A stretch of DNA of 64,000 nucleotides from Streptomyces verrucosisporus (GCF_017114865.1 NZ_JADEYH010000016.1:1-64000), one strand, 5' to 3'; positions 10,617 through 19,030 are shown, numbered from the stretch's first letter. Notes: generated by a model from the letters alone, not told the origin. Numbers and translations are program-made.

Positions 10617-11462
10617 CTACACCGGGCTGCGCTCCGGTTCCGGTCCGCCCGCCGCCGCCCGGTCCGGGGCCGGAAGGGTGACGCGGATCTTGGACTGGCC
10701 GTGCGGGAGCCGCTCCCAGTCGTCCATGAGACACGCCGTCAGGTCGTGGCTGGCCGCGAGGTCGACCAGCGTCTCGGTGCGGTAGTAGAAGTCCTCGCGC
10801 AGCACGTGGTGTTCGCGGCCCTCGGTGCGGTCGAAGGTGAAGTCGAAGAAGCCGCCCGGCGCGAGGACCCTCCCCACGTTCTCCAGGCACTGGTCGATGA
10901 CATCCAGCGGCGAGTGGGAGAAGACGCTGTGGGCGTGGACGACCGTGAAGTGGTTCTCGGGCAGGAAGTCGAAGGTCAGGTCGTCGGCGATCGCCAGATG
11001 GGGCAGCTTGTCCTGGAGCCCGTAGCGCACCACGGTCCGCTTGGCCTCGACGAGGATGTCGGGCGAGATGTCGATGCCGTAGTAGTGGCCCGGCTCCAGG
11101 TGGTCGATGAACAGCCGGCCCGCCCGCAGGTTGCCGCAGCCGATCTCCAGCATCCGGTCCTCCGGCCTCAGCCCGTGCTCCATCAGATAGTCGAACTGCA
11201 TCTGCCCGAGGGCCAGCCAGCGGTCGTGCGACGGCCGGCCGCCGACCGCCGCCTCGGGGCTGCGGGCGGCGTCGGAGGCCATCACCGCCCGGTAGTAGCC
11301 GATGTGGTCGCCGCGGTACCTCGCCCGCAGCCAGGCGTCCCGGGCGGTCCGCCGCAGATGGGCGGGGACGCGTCCGGGGTGGGCGAGTGCGTAGCGCGCC
11401 TTGTGCGTGAGGGCGGCGCGGTTCCGGGAGAGCTTGGAGTCGGACGGATTCCTGGCTCCCAT
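10617..11462 (-). CDS. Class I SAM-dependent methyltransferase
   Basis: The 281-residue protein carries the SAM-binding motif I (MLEIGCGNLRAGRLF), an acidic motif II (YYGIDISPDIL) and a post-motif region VLAPGGFFDFTF. It should transfer a methyl group from S-adenosylmethionine; the acceptor is unknown. A basic N-terminal stretch precedes the domain. The ATG at 11462 has GGAGG five bases upstream, so I prefer it to the ATG at 11564. It is convergent with the TrkA-like gene, with only 28 bp between the stops. Confidence 0.82.
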   Translation of the reverse strand: MGARNPSDSKLSRNRAALTHKARYALAHPGRVPAHLRRTARDAWLRARYRGDHIGYYRAVMASDAARSPEAAVGGRPSHDRWLALGQMQFDYLMEHGLRPEDRMLEIGCGNLRAGRLFIDHLEPGHYYGIDISPDILVEAKRTVVRYGLQDKLPHLAIADDLTFDFLPENHFTVVHAHSVFSHSPLDVIDQCLENVGRVLAPGGFFDFTFDRTEGREHHVLREDFYYRTETLVDLAASHDLTACLMDDWERLPHGQSKIRVTLPAPDRAAAGGPEPERSPV

Positions 11463-11651
11463 GAGCACCTCCGTATCGCTGAGTGACGGAACGGACGCGC
11501 ACCGTGCATCCGATCCGTCCGGTTGATCCGAATGGTCAGTGTTCCCCGCACTCCGCCTGATCACAACCGATACCGCACCGGGCGGGCCCCGGCCGGAGAA
11601 CGTGCGGACACCGGCCGAGGGAACACCCGGTGCACCGCGCCCGCCGCTCCG

Positions 11652-12137
11652 TCAGGCGGCGGGCACCAGGTCGGACGGAGGCGGAGGCCCGCCCCAGAGC
11701 AGTTCGAACCAGACGGTCTTGCCGGCCGGCCCTCCCGGTCCGGCGGAGCCGCCCTCGGCCGGGCGGTCGCCCCAGCGGTCGGCGAGCACGTCGAGGATGA
11801 GCAGCCCGCGCCCGCCCTCCCGGTCGGGAGACGGCGGGGACGAGGACGGCACGGGCACCCCGCCGGGCCCGGCGTCCCACACGCTGACCCGCAGGACGGG
11901 ATGGAGCCACCGCAGCGTCACGGCGGCGGCGTGCTCGCCGTACCTGACGGAGTTGGTGGCCAGCTCCGAGGTCAGCAGTTCCGCCCGGCCGGCCAGTTCG
12001 GGCAGCCCGTGCGCGGTCAGGACGGCCCGCAGGGTCCTTCTGGCGATCCCCGGGCCGCGCGGGTCGCGGGGGAAGCGCAGTTCGTACTCCCAGGGTTCGG
12101 CGAACGGGATCGGCTTCGGGAACGGTGGCGTGCTCAC
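11652..12137 (-). CDS. HATPase_c ATP-binding regulatory protein
   Basis: This 161-residue protein has the GHKL/RsbW-type kinase fold. The N-box is LLTSELATNSVRYG and the G-box region is GGRGLLILDVLADRWGD. Streptomyces encode dozens of these anti-sigma-factor-like proteins. The GTG start is chosen for the GGAGGA six bases upstream. It is divergent from an XRE/DUF5753 regulator that is followed by a DUF397 protein, which is the recurrent WhiJ/AbaA-type triad of this genus. By analogy it helps control development or antibiotic production, but its partner cannot be read from sequence. Confidence 0.85.
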   Translation of the reverse strand: MSTPPFPKPIPFAEPWEYELRFPRDPRGPGIARRTLRAVLTAHGLPELAGRAELLTSELATNSVRYGEHAAAVTLRWLHPVLRVSVWDAGPGGVPVPSSSPPSPDREGGRGLLILDVLADRWGDRPAEGGSAGPGGPAGKTVWFELLWGGPPPPSDLVPAA

Positions 12138-12299
12138 GCGGTCCTCCGGTGGGATGTGAGGGCTGGTCGCGCCGCCGGGCGGCCGGTACACGGGGCGGTG
12201 GCCTGCCGTGCGCCCTCCCGGGCAGGGCGCACGGTGCGCTTCCGCTGCGCGCTCGGCGGTGCGGCGCGGTGCTGTGACCCACAAGTTAGGGCAGAACGA

Positions 12300-12311
12300 C
12301 TCACAGGTGAG
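12300..12311. promoter_or_regulatory. Candidate operator palindrome in divergent promoter region
   Basis: A CTCAC-AG-GTGAG palindrome lies in the 269-bp gap between the ATP-binding and HTH genes. The half-site GACTCAC recurs at 12344-12350. Its position suggests autoregulation by the HTH protein, which is inference only. Confidence 0.4.
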
Positions 12312-12406
12312 CCAAAGAACCACGAAAGAGTGAAACATTGGTTGACTCACTGGAGCGCTCCGCGCACCGCTGGAAAACTGTCCACGCTCACGGCGAGAGA
12401 GGACAG

Positions 12407-13261
12407 ATGGCAGCCCGGAACACCCCTACCGCACGTCAGCGCCGCCTGGCGACGGAGATGCGCAGACTGCGCGAGCAGGCCGGTCTCTCCACCACGCAGG
12501 CAGCCGCCCTTCTCGGCTCCGACCGGACGATGGTCTCCAACATCGAGGCCGGACGGACCGGACTCAGCGGAGAGCGGGTCCGCCAGATCGCATCCCTCTA
12601 CCGCTGCCCGGACCCGGCACTCGTCGATGCCCTGGCCGCCATGGCCGGAGGCCGTCGGAGTCACTGCTGGTGGGAGGAGTACCGAGGAAAACTGCCGGAC
12701 GGATTCCTCGACGTCTCGGAGATCGAGCACCATGCGGCCCGGATCCGCACCGTGCAGACGGTCCACCTACCAGGTCTGCTGCAGACCGAGGACCACGCCA
12801 GGGCGCTCTTCGAAGTCGTCGTACCCGAACTGTCCCGCCTGGAGGTCGAGTTGCGCGTGGCCCACAGACTGGGCCGCCAGGCCGTTCTGGGCGGAGCCGA
12901 CCCGACCCCCTACTCCGCCGTCGTCCACGAGACCGCACTGCGCATGCGGTTCGGCTCCCGGAAGACCGTCATCGCCCAGCTCAGGCACCTGATCGAGGCC
13001 GGCGAACGGGATAACGTCACCCTCACGGTGATCCCCTTCCACGCCGGAGGCTTCCCCGGAGCGGACCAGTCCGTCCTGTACGTGGAGGGCGCGGTCCCAC
13101 GACTGGACACCGTGCAACTCGACTCCGAGTTCGGTCCCGTCTTCATCGACTCCCCGACACCGCTGGTCAACTACCGGACGCTGTTGCGACTGATCGAGCA
13201 GCGCTCCTTGCCTCCGGCCGAGTCACGGGATTTCATCCACTCGATCGCCCGTGACGTGTGA
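12407..13261 (+). CDS. XRE-family regulator with DUF5753 domain (WhiJ/Scr1-like)
   Basis: The 284-residue protein has an N-terminal helix-turn-helix (about residues 9-65, including LSTTQAAALLGSDRTMVSNIEAGRTGLS). A DUF5753 domain follows, with signature segments WWEEYRG, EHHAARIRTVQTVHLPGLLQTEDHARAL and TLTVIPFHAGGFPGADQ. This family pairs with a small DUF397 protein and is thought to repress developmental genes until antagonised. The ATG at 12407 follows GAGAGGACAG. The gene overlaps the frame of the DUF397 gene, whose preferred start is 12 bp downstream of the stop. Confidence 0.92.
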   Translation: MAARNTPTARQRRLATEMRRLREQAGLSTTQAAALLGSDRTMVSNIEAGRTGLSGERVRQIASLYRCPDPALVDALAAMAGGRRSHCWWEEYRGKLPDGFLDVSEIEHHAARIRTVQTVHLPGLLQTEDHARALFEVVVPELSRLEVELRVAHRLGRQAVLGGADPTPYSAVVHETALRMRFGSRKTVIAQLRHLIEAGERDNVTLTVIPFHAGGFPGADQSVLYVEGAVPRLDTVQLDSEFGPVFIDSPTPLVNYRTLLRLIEQRSLPPAESRDFIHSIARDV

Positions 13262-13272
13262 GAGGAACAGCG

Positions 13273-13473
13273 GTGTCCGAACCCTCCTGGCAGAAGTCCT
13301 CATTCTCCGGCGGCGGCGGCAACAACTGCGTGGAGGTGGCCGCCGACGACGGTGACGGCATAGCCGTCCGCGAGAGCACCGACCCCGGCCGCGTCCTCAC
13401 CACCGACCGCGCCGCCTTCCGCGCCCTCGTCCGGGGCGCGAAGGCCGGGGCGTTCGACCTTCTCGCCCAGTAG
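13273..13473 (+). CDS. DUF397 protein
   Basis: This is a small acidic-to-neutral protein of 66 residues with the DUF397 signature WQKSSFSGGGGNNCVEVA, then IAVRESTDPGRVLTTDRAAFRALVRGAKAGAFD. Family members accompany XRE/DUF5753 regulators and are proposed to bind or modulate them. I start at the GTG at 13273 (GAGAGGA seven bases upstream). A GTG at 13258 overlapping the regulator stop is also in frame. It is cotranscribed with the HTH gene. Confidence 0.9.
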   Translation: MSEPSWQKSSFSGGGGNNCVEVAADDGDGIAVRESTDPGRVLTTDRAAFRALVRGAKAGAFDLLAQ

Positions 13474-13540
13474 GGCCGCCCGGGTCGGTACTCCAGTCCG
13501 GTTGCGCGATCTCGCTGGTGGACCCGGCCGGAAACGCGTA

Positions 13541-13598
13541 CGGCCACCGCACGGTCTCCGGGGGTCGTGCGGACCCATGAGAAACCGTGCGGTGGCCG
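13541..13598. terminator. Long perfect inverted repeat, bidirectional terminator
   Basis: There are 15-bp perfect arms (CGGCCACCGCACGGT and its complement) at 13541-13555 and 13584-13598 with a 28-base loop. They sit between the convergent DUF397 and protease-homologue genes, where a terminator serving both strands is expected. The remainder of the 293-bp gap shows nothing else. Confidence 0.65.
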
Positions 13599-13766
13599 CG
13601 GACCACGGTGTGGACCCTGCCCGCCCCGTCGGGAGATGCCGGACCGGGCCATGGCCAGGATCACGGGACGTTCCGGCCGGGTTGAGCCGCGGGCCGCTAC
13701 CCGGGGCTTCCGGATGCGGCGGTCCCGTGACGGGTGGCGGACAGCGATGCATCGCCAGGAGCCGGC

Positions 13767-14585
13767 CTAACTCGGCCTCGTCGCGTAGACGGCGCCGGGG
13801 GTGTTCCGGAGAATCCATTCCAGGTAGGAGGAGACGCGGGTGTTCACGTCGGGGCTGCTGCCGGCGCAGCCCCTGCCGTGGGAGATGACGCCGACCAGGA
13901 CGGGGTAATCGGCGTTGCGCTCGACGTAGTGGATGACAGGGCCGCCGTCGTCGTACGTACAGGGGCCCCGGCCCGGTGCGTAGGTGCAGATGCTGCCGGA
14001 AGTGACATACGGCCCGTCCCGGTCGACGCACTCGGCGTTGGTCATCGTGTCGAGTTCGGTACTCTGCAGGACGCTGCTCACCGGGCCGCCGAAACTGAGG
14101 GTGCCCCAGCCCATAGCCGTCACGGCGACGTTGTCGAAGCTGTCGGGCGCGTGTTCCCAGGGCAGGTAAGCCACATCGATCTCCCAGCTCGTCTGCACTG
14201 GCTCCATGAGTCGCACCAAGGCGATGTTGTTCGCCACGGTGTCGGGGGCGTAGTTCTCGTGAACCACGATGTCCTCGGCCCGGACCAACCGCGTGGCCTT
14301 GGTTTCACTTCCCGTGCTGTGGTCGTGATCGCCCAGCAGGACCGCCGTCGAAGACTCGTGCCTCCCCGCAACGCAGTGCGCGGCGGTCAGCACATACCTG
14401 GGGGAGATCAGTGTCGCCCCGCAGAACAGGCGCACCCGCTCGGTGTCGATCAGGCCGGCCATGAACCGGTGGTGGCGGGGATCCGCCTCCCATCCCCCGA
14501 CGATGGCCGCGGCCGGTCCGGCCTGTGGGCCCGCCGCCAGGCACACGCCCATCAGCAGCACAGCCAGTTTTCTCTTCCAGCGCAC
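13767..14585 (-). CDS. Secreted trypsin-fold protein with altered catalytic triad
   Basis: The 272-residue protein has a clear Sec signal peptide (MRWKRKLAVLLMGVCLAAG...AAA) immediately followed by IVGG, the usual mature N-terminus of S1 peptidases. The chymotrypsin fold is evident: TAAHC with His70, paired cysteines, GWG. The position of the catalytic Asp reads Asn120 (ANNIALVRL). The GDSGGP motif is replaced by YDDGGP, so Asp213 stands where the Ser nucleophile should be. It is therefore predicted to be proteolytically dead. The reading frame is intact, which argues for a retained binding function rather than decay. It lies downstream of the AAA/RloB-like pair on the same strand, 273 bp away. 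Confidence 0.85.
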   Translation of the reverse strand: MRWKRKLAVLLMGVCLAAGPQAGPAAAIVGGWEADPRHHRFMAGLIDTERVRLFCGATLISPRYVLTAAHCVAGRHESSTAVLLGDHDHSTGSETKATRLVRAEDIVVHENYAPDTVANNIALVRLMEPVQTSWEIDVAYLPWEHAPDSFDNVAVTAMGWGTLSFGGPVSSVLQSTELDTMTNAECVDRDGPYVTSGSICTYAPGRGPCTYDDGGPVIHYVERNADYPVLVGVISHGRGCAGSSPDVNTRVSSYLEWILRNTPGAVYATRPS

Positions 14586-14858
14586 AGCAGTTCCCTCCGC
14601 TTGCCCGACGCGTCAGACGACCATGGCATGGTCGCGCCAGCTCCCCAGCTGAGGGCACCGGTTTCCAGAAATCACCCGAACGGGTGACTGAGTAACCCAG
14701 AGCAATCAGCCCCCTTGCCGACACCGGGAAAAGGGCGCCCGGATCAACAGGCTTGCCGGACCGCGGGATGGACGGCGCTCCGAAGAGAGGACGAAGGGCG
14801 GCGTCCCGGAGGAACCTCCACAGGGCCGGACGGGACCGGGCCGGGGAACTCGCGGGTT

Positions 14859-15692
14859 TCAGGCGCGGTCCGTGCCGATTCCCAGTGCGGTGAGCAGTCG
14901 CCACACGTCGGTGGAGGGGTCGCGGCCGAGAGGATCGCAGTCGGGCGCGTGGCCGGTGAGCGCCGCCCATTCCGCGCAGTCCGGAGTCCGGTCCAGCTCA
15001 GTGGAGACGGTCTTCGCCGCTCTGTCGGCCGCCTTGGCCGAGCAGGCGCCGTGCGAGCACTGGGTGACCAGGCCCCGGGCGTTGCGGATCGCGTTGGTCT
15101 CCCTGCCCAGCAGGGAGGCGCCGCGCTTGCCGCCCAGCCCCTTGCCCCGGTCTCCGGACCCCTTGTCGTAGTCCGCGAAGCCGTCCGCGTCCCTGTGCCG
15201 GCGCAGTTCGTTCACCACCGTGCCGCTGCGGCCGTTCTCCCGGCTGGTCCAGTTCTTGAAGTGCAGTAGCAGCCACAGCTCGAAGGAGGGGTGGGAGAGC
15301 ACGACCTGGACACCGCCCCGGTGAGCCTTGCGCAGGGCCCTCGGAATCTCCCTGTCCCGGTTGTCCTCGGTGTCGCGGTCGAACAGGACCCACTTCTCGT
15401 CTTCCGGCCCGGCCACGGAGAGCACCTGGTCCACGGCCTCCTCCGGACGCAGGCCGTCGGCGTGTCCGGGATCGCAGTAGTGCAGGTGGAATCCCCGCTC
15501 CCCGGAGCGCTGCCTGCCGTAGGCCTCGTTGAGCAGGTCGAGGTAGGCGGGCTCGGTTCTCGCCCCCTCACAGGCGATGTAGAGCACCCGGTGCGACCGG
15601 TCACCGTACGAGGCGACCGGTCGGCGTGGCGGGCCGCCCGGGGTCCGCTCCCGCCTGCGGCGGCGTCCCTGTTCCTTCTTTCCCCTGCTCAT
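14859..15692 (-). CDS. RloB-like TOPRIM-type protein
   Basis: The 277-residue product starts with a very basic tail (RGKKEQGRRRRRER). It then shows the RloB family pattern: ACEGARTEPAYLDLL (acidic residue Glu42), WVLFDRDTEDN (Asp105-x-Asp107) and SHPSFELWLLLHF (134-146). The E...DxD arrangement is that of TOPRIM metal-dependent nucleases. RloB genes were first noted in type I restriction loci and recur beside AAA ATPases in defence regions. Its ATG overlaps the ATPase stop (ATGA), so the two are translationally coupled. A nuclease effector role is inferred. Confidence 0.8.
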   Translation of the reverse strand: MSRGKKEQGRRRRRERTPGGPPRRPVASYGDRSHRVLYIACEGARTEPAYLDLLNEAYGRQRSGERGFHLHYCDPGHADGLRPEEAVDQVLSVAGPEDEKWVLFDRDTEDNRDREIPRALRKAHRGGVQVVLSHPSFELWLLLHFKNWTSRENGRSGTVVNELRRHRDADGFADYDKGSGDRGKGLGGKRGASLLGRETNAIRNARGLVTQCSHGACSAKAADRAAKTVSTELDRTPDCAEWAALTGHAPDCDPLGRDPSTDVWRLLTALGIGTDRA

Positions 15693-16969
15693 GCCGTCGC
15701 CTTCGGTTCCTCCTCGAGAACGGCGATCTCCCGTGCCAGCTCGCCCGCGGTGAGCCGGGGGATCCCGCCGTAGTGGCCGTGCAGGTAGCGGCGTTCCAGG
15801 TTCTCGTCCCTGCGGGCCTTCCGGGCCGCGGTGAGCGGGTACAGCGTGCTCTCCCCGGTGGCGTTCTTCAACGCGATCCACACCTGGTCGCGGTCCAGCG
15901 GGCGTTCCGCCACGGACGGACCGAGCAGTGTGGCGTCGTGGGTGGTGAAGACGAGCTGAGCGGTGTGGGGATTGGCGTCCCGGTCGTGGAACAGCCGAAC
16001 GGCCTCCGCGGCCAGGCGCGGATGCAGGCTGGAGTCCAGTTCGTCGACCAGGAGCGTGCCGCCCCGGTCCAGGACGTGCAACAGCGGCCCGAGAAACGCG
16101 AACCAGGCGTGGGTGCCCAGGGACTCCTGCTCCATGAAGTCGAGGGGGCTGGTGCCTCCGCCGGGCGTGCGGTGCAGGAGCTGGACCTCTCCCGTCTCCG
16201 GATCGGTGGTGATACCGGCGATGCCCAGATCGGCCTTGACCAGCAGCCGGACGAAACGGTCGCGGAAGCGGCGGTCCGATCTCCCCTCGGTGAGCCTGTC
16301 ACGGATCCACCGCGTCCGGTCCGCCTCGCCGGCCTGCGGGTCGGCCGCCCACAGGCTGTCCATGAACCAGCGGTGCAGTGGGGACAGCTGGGGATGGTTG
16401 AGGGTGGCTGCGACGGTGAGGAAGAGCGCGTTGGGCCGGGTGAGGGCCGTGTATTCGTCCTTGTGTCCCTTCAGCCCGGTTCCGGGGAATCTGAACTCCC
16501 CCCCTTCCGCACCAGGGCGTCCGGCCTCCCGGTCGAACCAGACCTGGCGCCGGCCCGAAGGATAGGCGTGCAGCCACTCCGCCTCCACGCGGTCGTCGGA
16601 CACCTCGAAGCCGTAGGTGTAACGGACCGGGTCGTCGCCGAGCAGCAGGTCCACCTCGAAGAGACTGGTCTCCTCCTGCGCTTCGGGAGCAAGCGCGAAG
16701 GGCTCCCTCGGGATCCCCGGCTCCTTCGCCCAGTCCGCGAAGGAATCCAGCACCGCCCTGCGCATGAAGCTCATGGCGTGCAGTCCGTTCGACTTGCCGG
16801 AGGCATTGGCGCCGAAGAGGCCGATCACCGGCAGCACCTGGACGGGTTTCCCGTCGATGCGGACACCGGTGTCACGGCCGGTGCCCTCGTTGAACTCGGT
16901 GGCAACCAGCGACAGCTCCTGCTCATCACGGATCGACCGGTGGTTGGCCACCCGGAAACTCAGCAGCAC
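15689..16969 (-). CDS. AAA family ATPase (AAA_15/AAA_21, RloA/OLD-like)
   Basis: The 426-residue ATPase has the SMC/ABC-like layout of RloA and OLD proteins without a fused nuclease. It opens with MLLSFRVANHRSIRDEQELSL. Walker A is GANASGKS (53-60) and is followed by the N/D-rich LHAMSF segment. Walker B is LLVDELDSSLHP around residue 309, and the H-loop is FTTHDATLL around 343. The associated RloB-like gene overlaps its end by four bases, which suggests a two-component complex. By analogy with AAA-TOPRIM defence pairs, the ATPase would sense or gate the nuclease. It follows mnmA but is insulated by the hairpin at 17007-17043. Confidence 0.85.
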   Translation of the reverse strand: MLLSFRVANHRSIRDEQELSLVATEFNEGTGRDTGVRIDGKPVQVLPVIGLFGANASGKSNGLHAMSFMRRAVLDSFADWAKEPGIPREPFALAPEAQEETSLFEVDLLLGDDPVRYTYGFEVSDDRVEAEWLHAYPSGRRQVWFDREAGRPGAEGGEFRFPGTGLKGHKDEYTALTRPNALFLTVAATLNHPQLSPLHRWFMDSLWAADPQAGEADRTRWIRDRLTEGRSDRRFRDRFVRLLVKADLGIAGITTDPETGEVQLLHRTPGGGTSPLDFMEQESLGTHAWFAFLGPLLHVLDRGGTLLVDELDSSLHPRLAAEAVRLFHDRDANPHTAQLVFTTHDATLLGPSVAERPLDRDQVWIALKNATGESTLYPLTAARKARRDENLERRYLHGHYGGIPRLTAGELAREIAVLEEEPKATA

Positions 16970-17006
16970 GGCCGCCCTCCCTATCGAATGCCCCGACAGA
17001 CATCTC

Positions 17007-17043
17007 AGGCTCTTTGGCGCGGGTAACCCGCACCAAAAAGCTT
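17007..17043 (-). terminator. mnmA terminator hairpin
   Basis: On the leftward strand this folds into a 15-bp stem closed by a UUA triloop, including two G-U wobbles. On the rightward strand the same positions become C-A mismatches, so the structure is suited to the mnmA transcript. No U-tract follows, as is common in Streptomyces. Confidence 0.7.
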
Positions 17044-17075
17044 AAGGCGAGACTCCGGGCATCGCCAGGAAGGCG

Positions 17076-18239
17076 TCAACCCCGGCTGACGGCGGCAGCC
17101 GCGGCGCGGCGCTCGGTGGCGGCGATGGTGGCCGAGCCGACCACGCGGGTGCCGTCGTAGAGGACGATCGCCTGGCCCGGGGCGACGCCGCGCACCGGCT
17201 CGGTGAAGGCCACCTTCAGCTCGTCGCCGTCCGGACCGCCGGCCGGCTCGGCCGTCACCGGCGTCTCGCCGCCGTGGGCGCGCAGCTGGGCGGTGTACGT
17301 GCCCGGCCCGGTGGGCGGGGTGCCGCACCAGCGGGGGCGGATGGCCCGCAGGGCGACCACGTCCAGGGCGGAGGCCGGGCCGACGGTGACGGTGTTGTCC
17401 ACCGGGGAGATGTCCAGCACGTAGCGCGGCTTGCCGTCGGGGGCGGGGTGGCCGATGCGCAGGCCCTTGCGCTGGCCGACGGTGAAGCCGTACGCGCCGT
17501 CGTGGGTGCCGAGCTTGTTGCCGTCCTCGTCGAGGATGTCGCCCTCGGCGGTGCCCAGGTGCCTGGCGAGGAAGCCCTGGGTGTCGCCGTCGGCGATGAA
17601 GCAGATGTCGTGGCTGTCGGGCTTCTTCGCCACCGCCAGGCCCCGGCGCTCGGCCTCGGCGCGGATCTCCTCCTTGGTGGTGGCGGTGTCGCCGAGGGGG
17701 AACATGGCGTGGGCGAGCTGCCGCTCGTCCAGCACGCCCAGCACATAGCTCTGGTCCTTGGCCATGTCGGTGGCGCGGTGCAGCTCGCGGGTGCCGTCCT
17801 CGCGCAGGACGACGGTGGCGTAGTGGCCGGTGCACACCGCGTCGAAGCCCAGCGCCAGGGCCTTGTCCAGCAGCGCGGCGAACTTGATCTTCTCGTTGCA
17901 GCGCAGGCAGGGGTTGGGGGTGCGGCCGGCCTCGTACTCGGCGACGAAGTCCTCCACCACGTCCTGGCGGAAGCGCTCGGCCAGGTCCCACACGTAGAAG
18001 GGGATGCCGATGACGTCGGCGGCGCGGCGGGCGTCGCGGGAGTCCTCGATCGTGCAGCAGCCGCGGGCGCCGGTGCGGAAGGACTGCGGGTTCGCCGAGA
18101 GGGCGAGGTGGACGCCGGTGACGTCGTGGCCGGCCTCCACCGCGCGGGCGGCGGCGACGGCGGAGTCCACCCCGCCGGACATGGCGGCGAGGACGCGAAG
18201 GCGGGGGGCGGGGCTGGGCGCACCGGTCGTGTCAGTCAT
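17076..18239 (-). CDS. mnmA: tRNA-specific 2-thiouridylase
   Basis: MnmA places the 2-thio group on the wobble uridine (U34) of Lys, Glu and Gln tRNAs, using ATP and sulfur relayed from a cysteine desulfurase. The 387-residue protein has the PP-loop SGGVDSA (21-27), the catalytic Cys111 in PNPCLRCN and the second Cys213 in SHDICFIADGD. GGAGG lies 5 bases before the ATG. The cysteine desulfurase encoded at 19031-20200 is a plausible sulfur donor and is separated only by the amidase gene. Confidence 0.97.
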   Translation of the reverse strand: MTDTTGAPSPAPRLRVLAAMSGGVDSAVAAARAVEAGHDVTGVHLALSANPQSFRTGARGCCTIEDSRDARRAADVIGIPFYVWDLAERFRQDVVEDFVAEYEAGRTPNPCLRCNEKIKFAALLDKALALGFDAVCTGHYATVVLREDGTRELHRATDMAKDQSYVLGVLDERQLAHAMFPLGDTATTKEEIRAEAERRGLAVAKKPDSHDICFIADGDTQGFLARHLGTAEGDILDEDGNKLGTHDGAYGFTVGQRKGLRIGHPAPDGKPRYVLDISPVDNTVTVGPASALDVVALRAIRPRWCGTPPTGPGTYTAQLRAHGGETPVTAEPAGGPDGDELKVAFTEPVRGVAPGQAIVLYDGTRVVGSATIAATERRAAAAAVSRG

Positions 18240-18365
18240 AGCGCCTCCAGGGTACGGGTCCGGGTGCGCTCAGGCGGAACCGTACGGGTGTTCTTGAGCG
18301 TTGTGCTCGCCGTGAGCGAGAAAGATGCCCCCGGACACCGCCGGACGGACGGAAAGGGACGGCCG

Positions 18366-18998
18366 GTGGGCCGCCGCGCCCTGCTGGTCGGCGGCGCGGC
18401 GGCGGGACTGGGCGCCCTCGGGTACGCGGCCCGCGACGATCTGGCCCGGACGTGGTGGAGGGTGCCGGGCGTGAACCGGCCGCGCACCGAGGGCGAGGTG
18501 GACCACCCCGGGGCGGACTGGCTGCCGGCGTCCGAGGCGAACTGGCGGCGGGCCGACCGGCCCTACGACTACACCGTCGACCGGGTGGTGGTGCACGTCA
18601 TCCAGGGCCCCTACGCGGTGGCCCTGAAGGTCTTCCAGGACCCTTCCCACCGCGCAGCGACCCACTACGTGGTGCGCACCTCCGACGGGAAGGTGACGCA
18701 GATGGTGCGGGAGCTGGACGTGGCGTACCACGCGGGCAACCGCGAGTACAACGAGCGCAGCGTCGGCATCGAGCACGAGGGCTTCGTGGACCGCCCGGAG
18801 ACGATCACCGACGCCACCTACCGGGCCTCGGCGGCGCTGACGGCCGGGATATGCGACCGGTACGGCCTGCCCCGGGACCGCGAGCACATCGTCGGCCACG
18901 TCGAGGTACCCGGCACCGACCACACCGATCCCGGGCCGCACTGGGACTGGGAGCGGTACATGCGGATGGTCCGGGACGTGCCGGTCCTCAAGGACTGA
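18366..18998 (+). CDS. Exported N-acetylmuramoyl-L-alanine amidase (Amidase_2)
   Basis: This 210-residue protein has a zinc amidase fold: VVVHVIQG (first His), ATHYVV, AYHAGN (second His), NERSVGIEHEG (Glu) and HTDPGPHW (third ligand). It should cleave the MurNAc-L-Ala bond of peptidoglycan. The N-terminus GRRALLVGGAAAG resembles a twin-arginine signal. I chose the GTG at 18366 (AAAGGGA upstream); a GTG at 18312 would add 18 residues and is possible. It is divergent from mnmA. Confidence 0.85.
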   Translation: MGRRALLVGGAAAGLGALGYAARDDLARTWWRVPGVNRPRTEGEVDHPGADWLPASEANWRRADRPYDYTVDRVVVHVIQGPYAVALKVFQDPSHRAATHYVVRTSDGKVTQMVRELDVAYHAGNREYNERSVGIEHEGFVDRPETITDATYRASAALTAGICDRYGLPRDREHIVGHVEVPGTDHTDPGPHWDWERYMRMVRDVPVLKD

Positions 18999-19030
18999 CC
19001 CGCAGAGGACGGGAAGCGGGCAGGGCGGGT

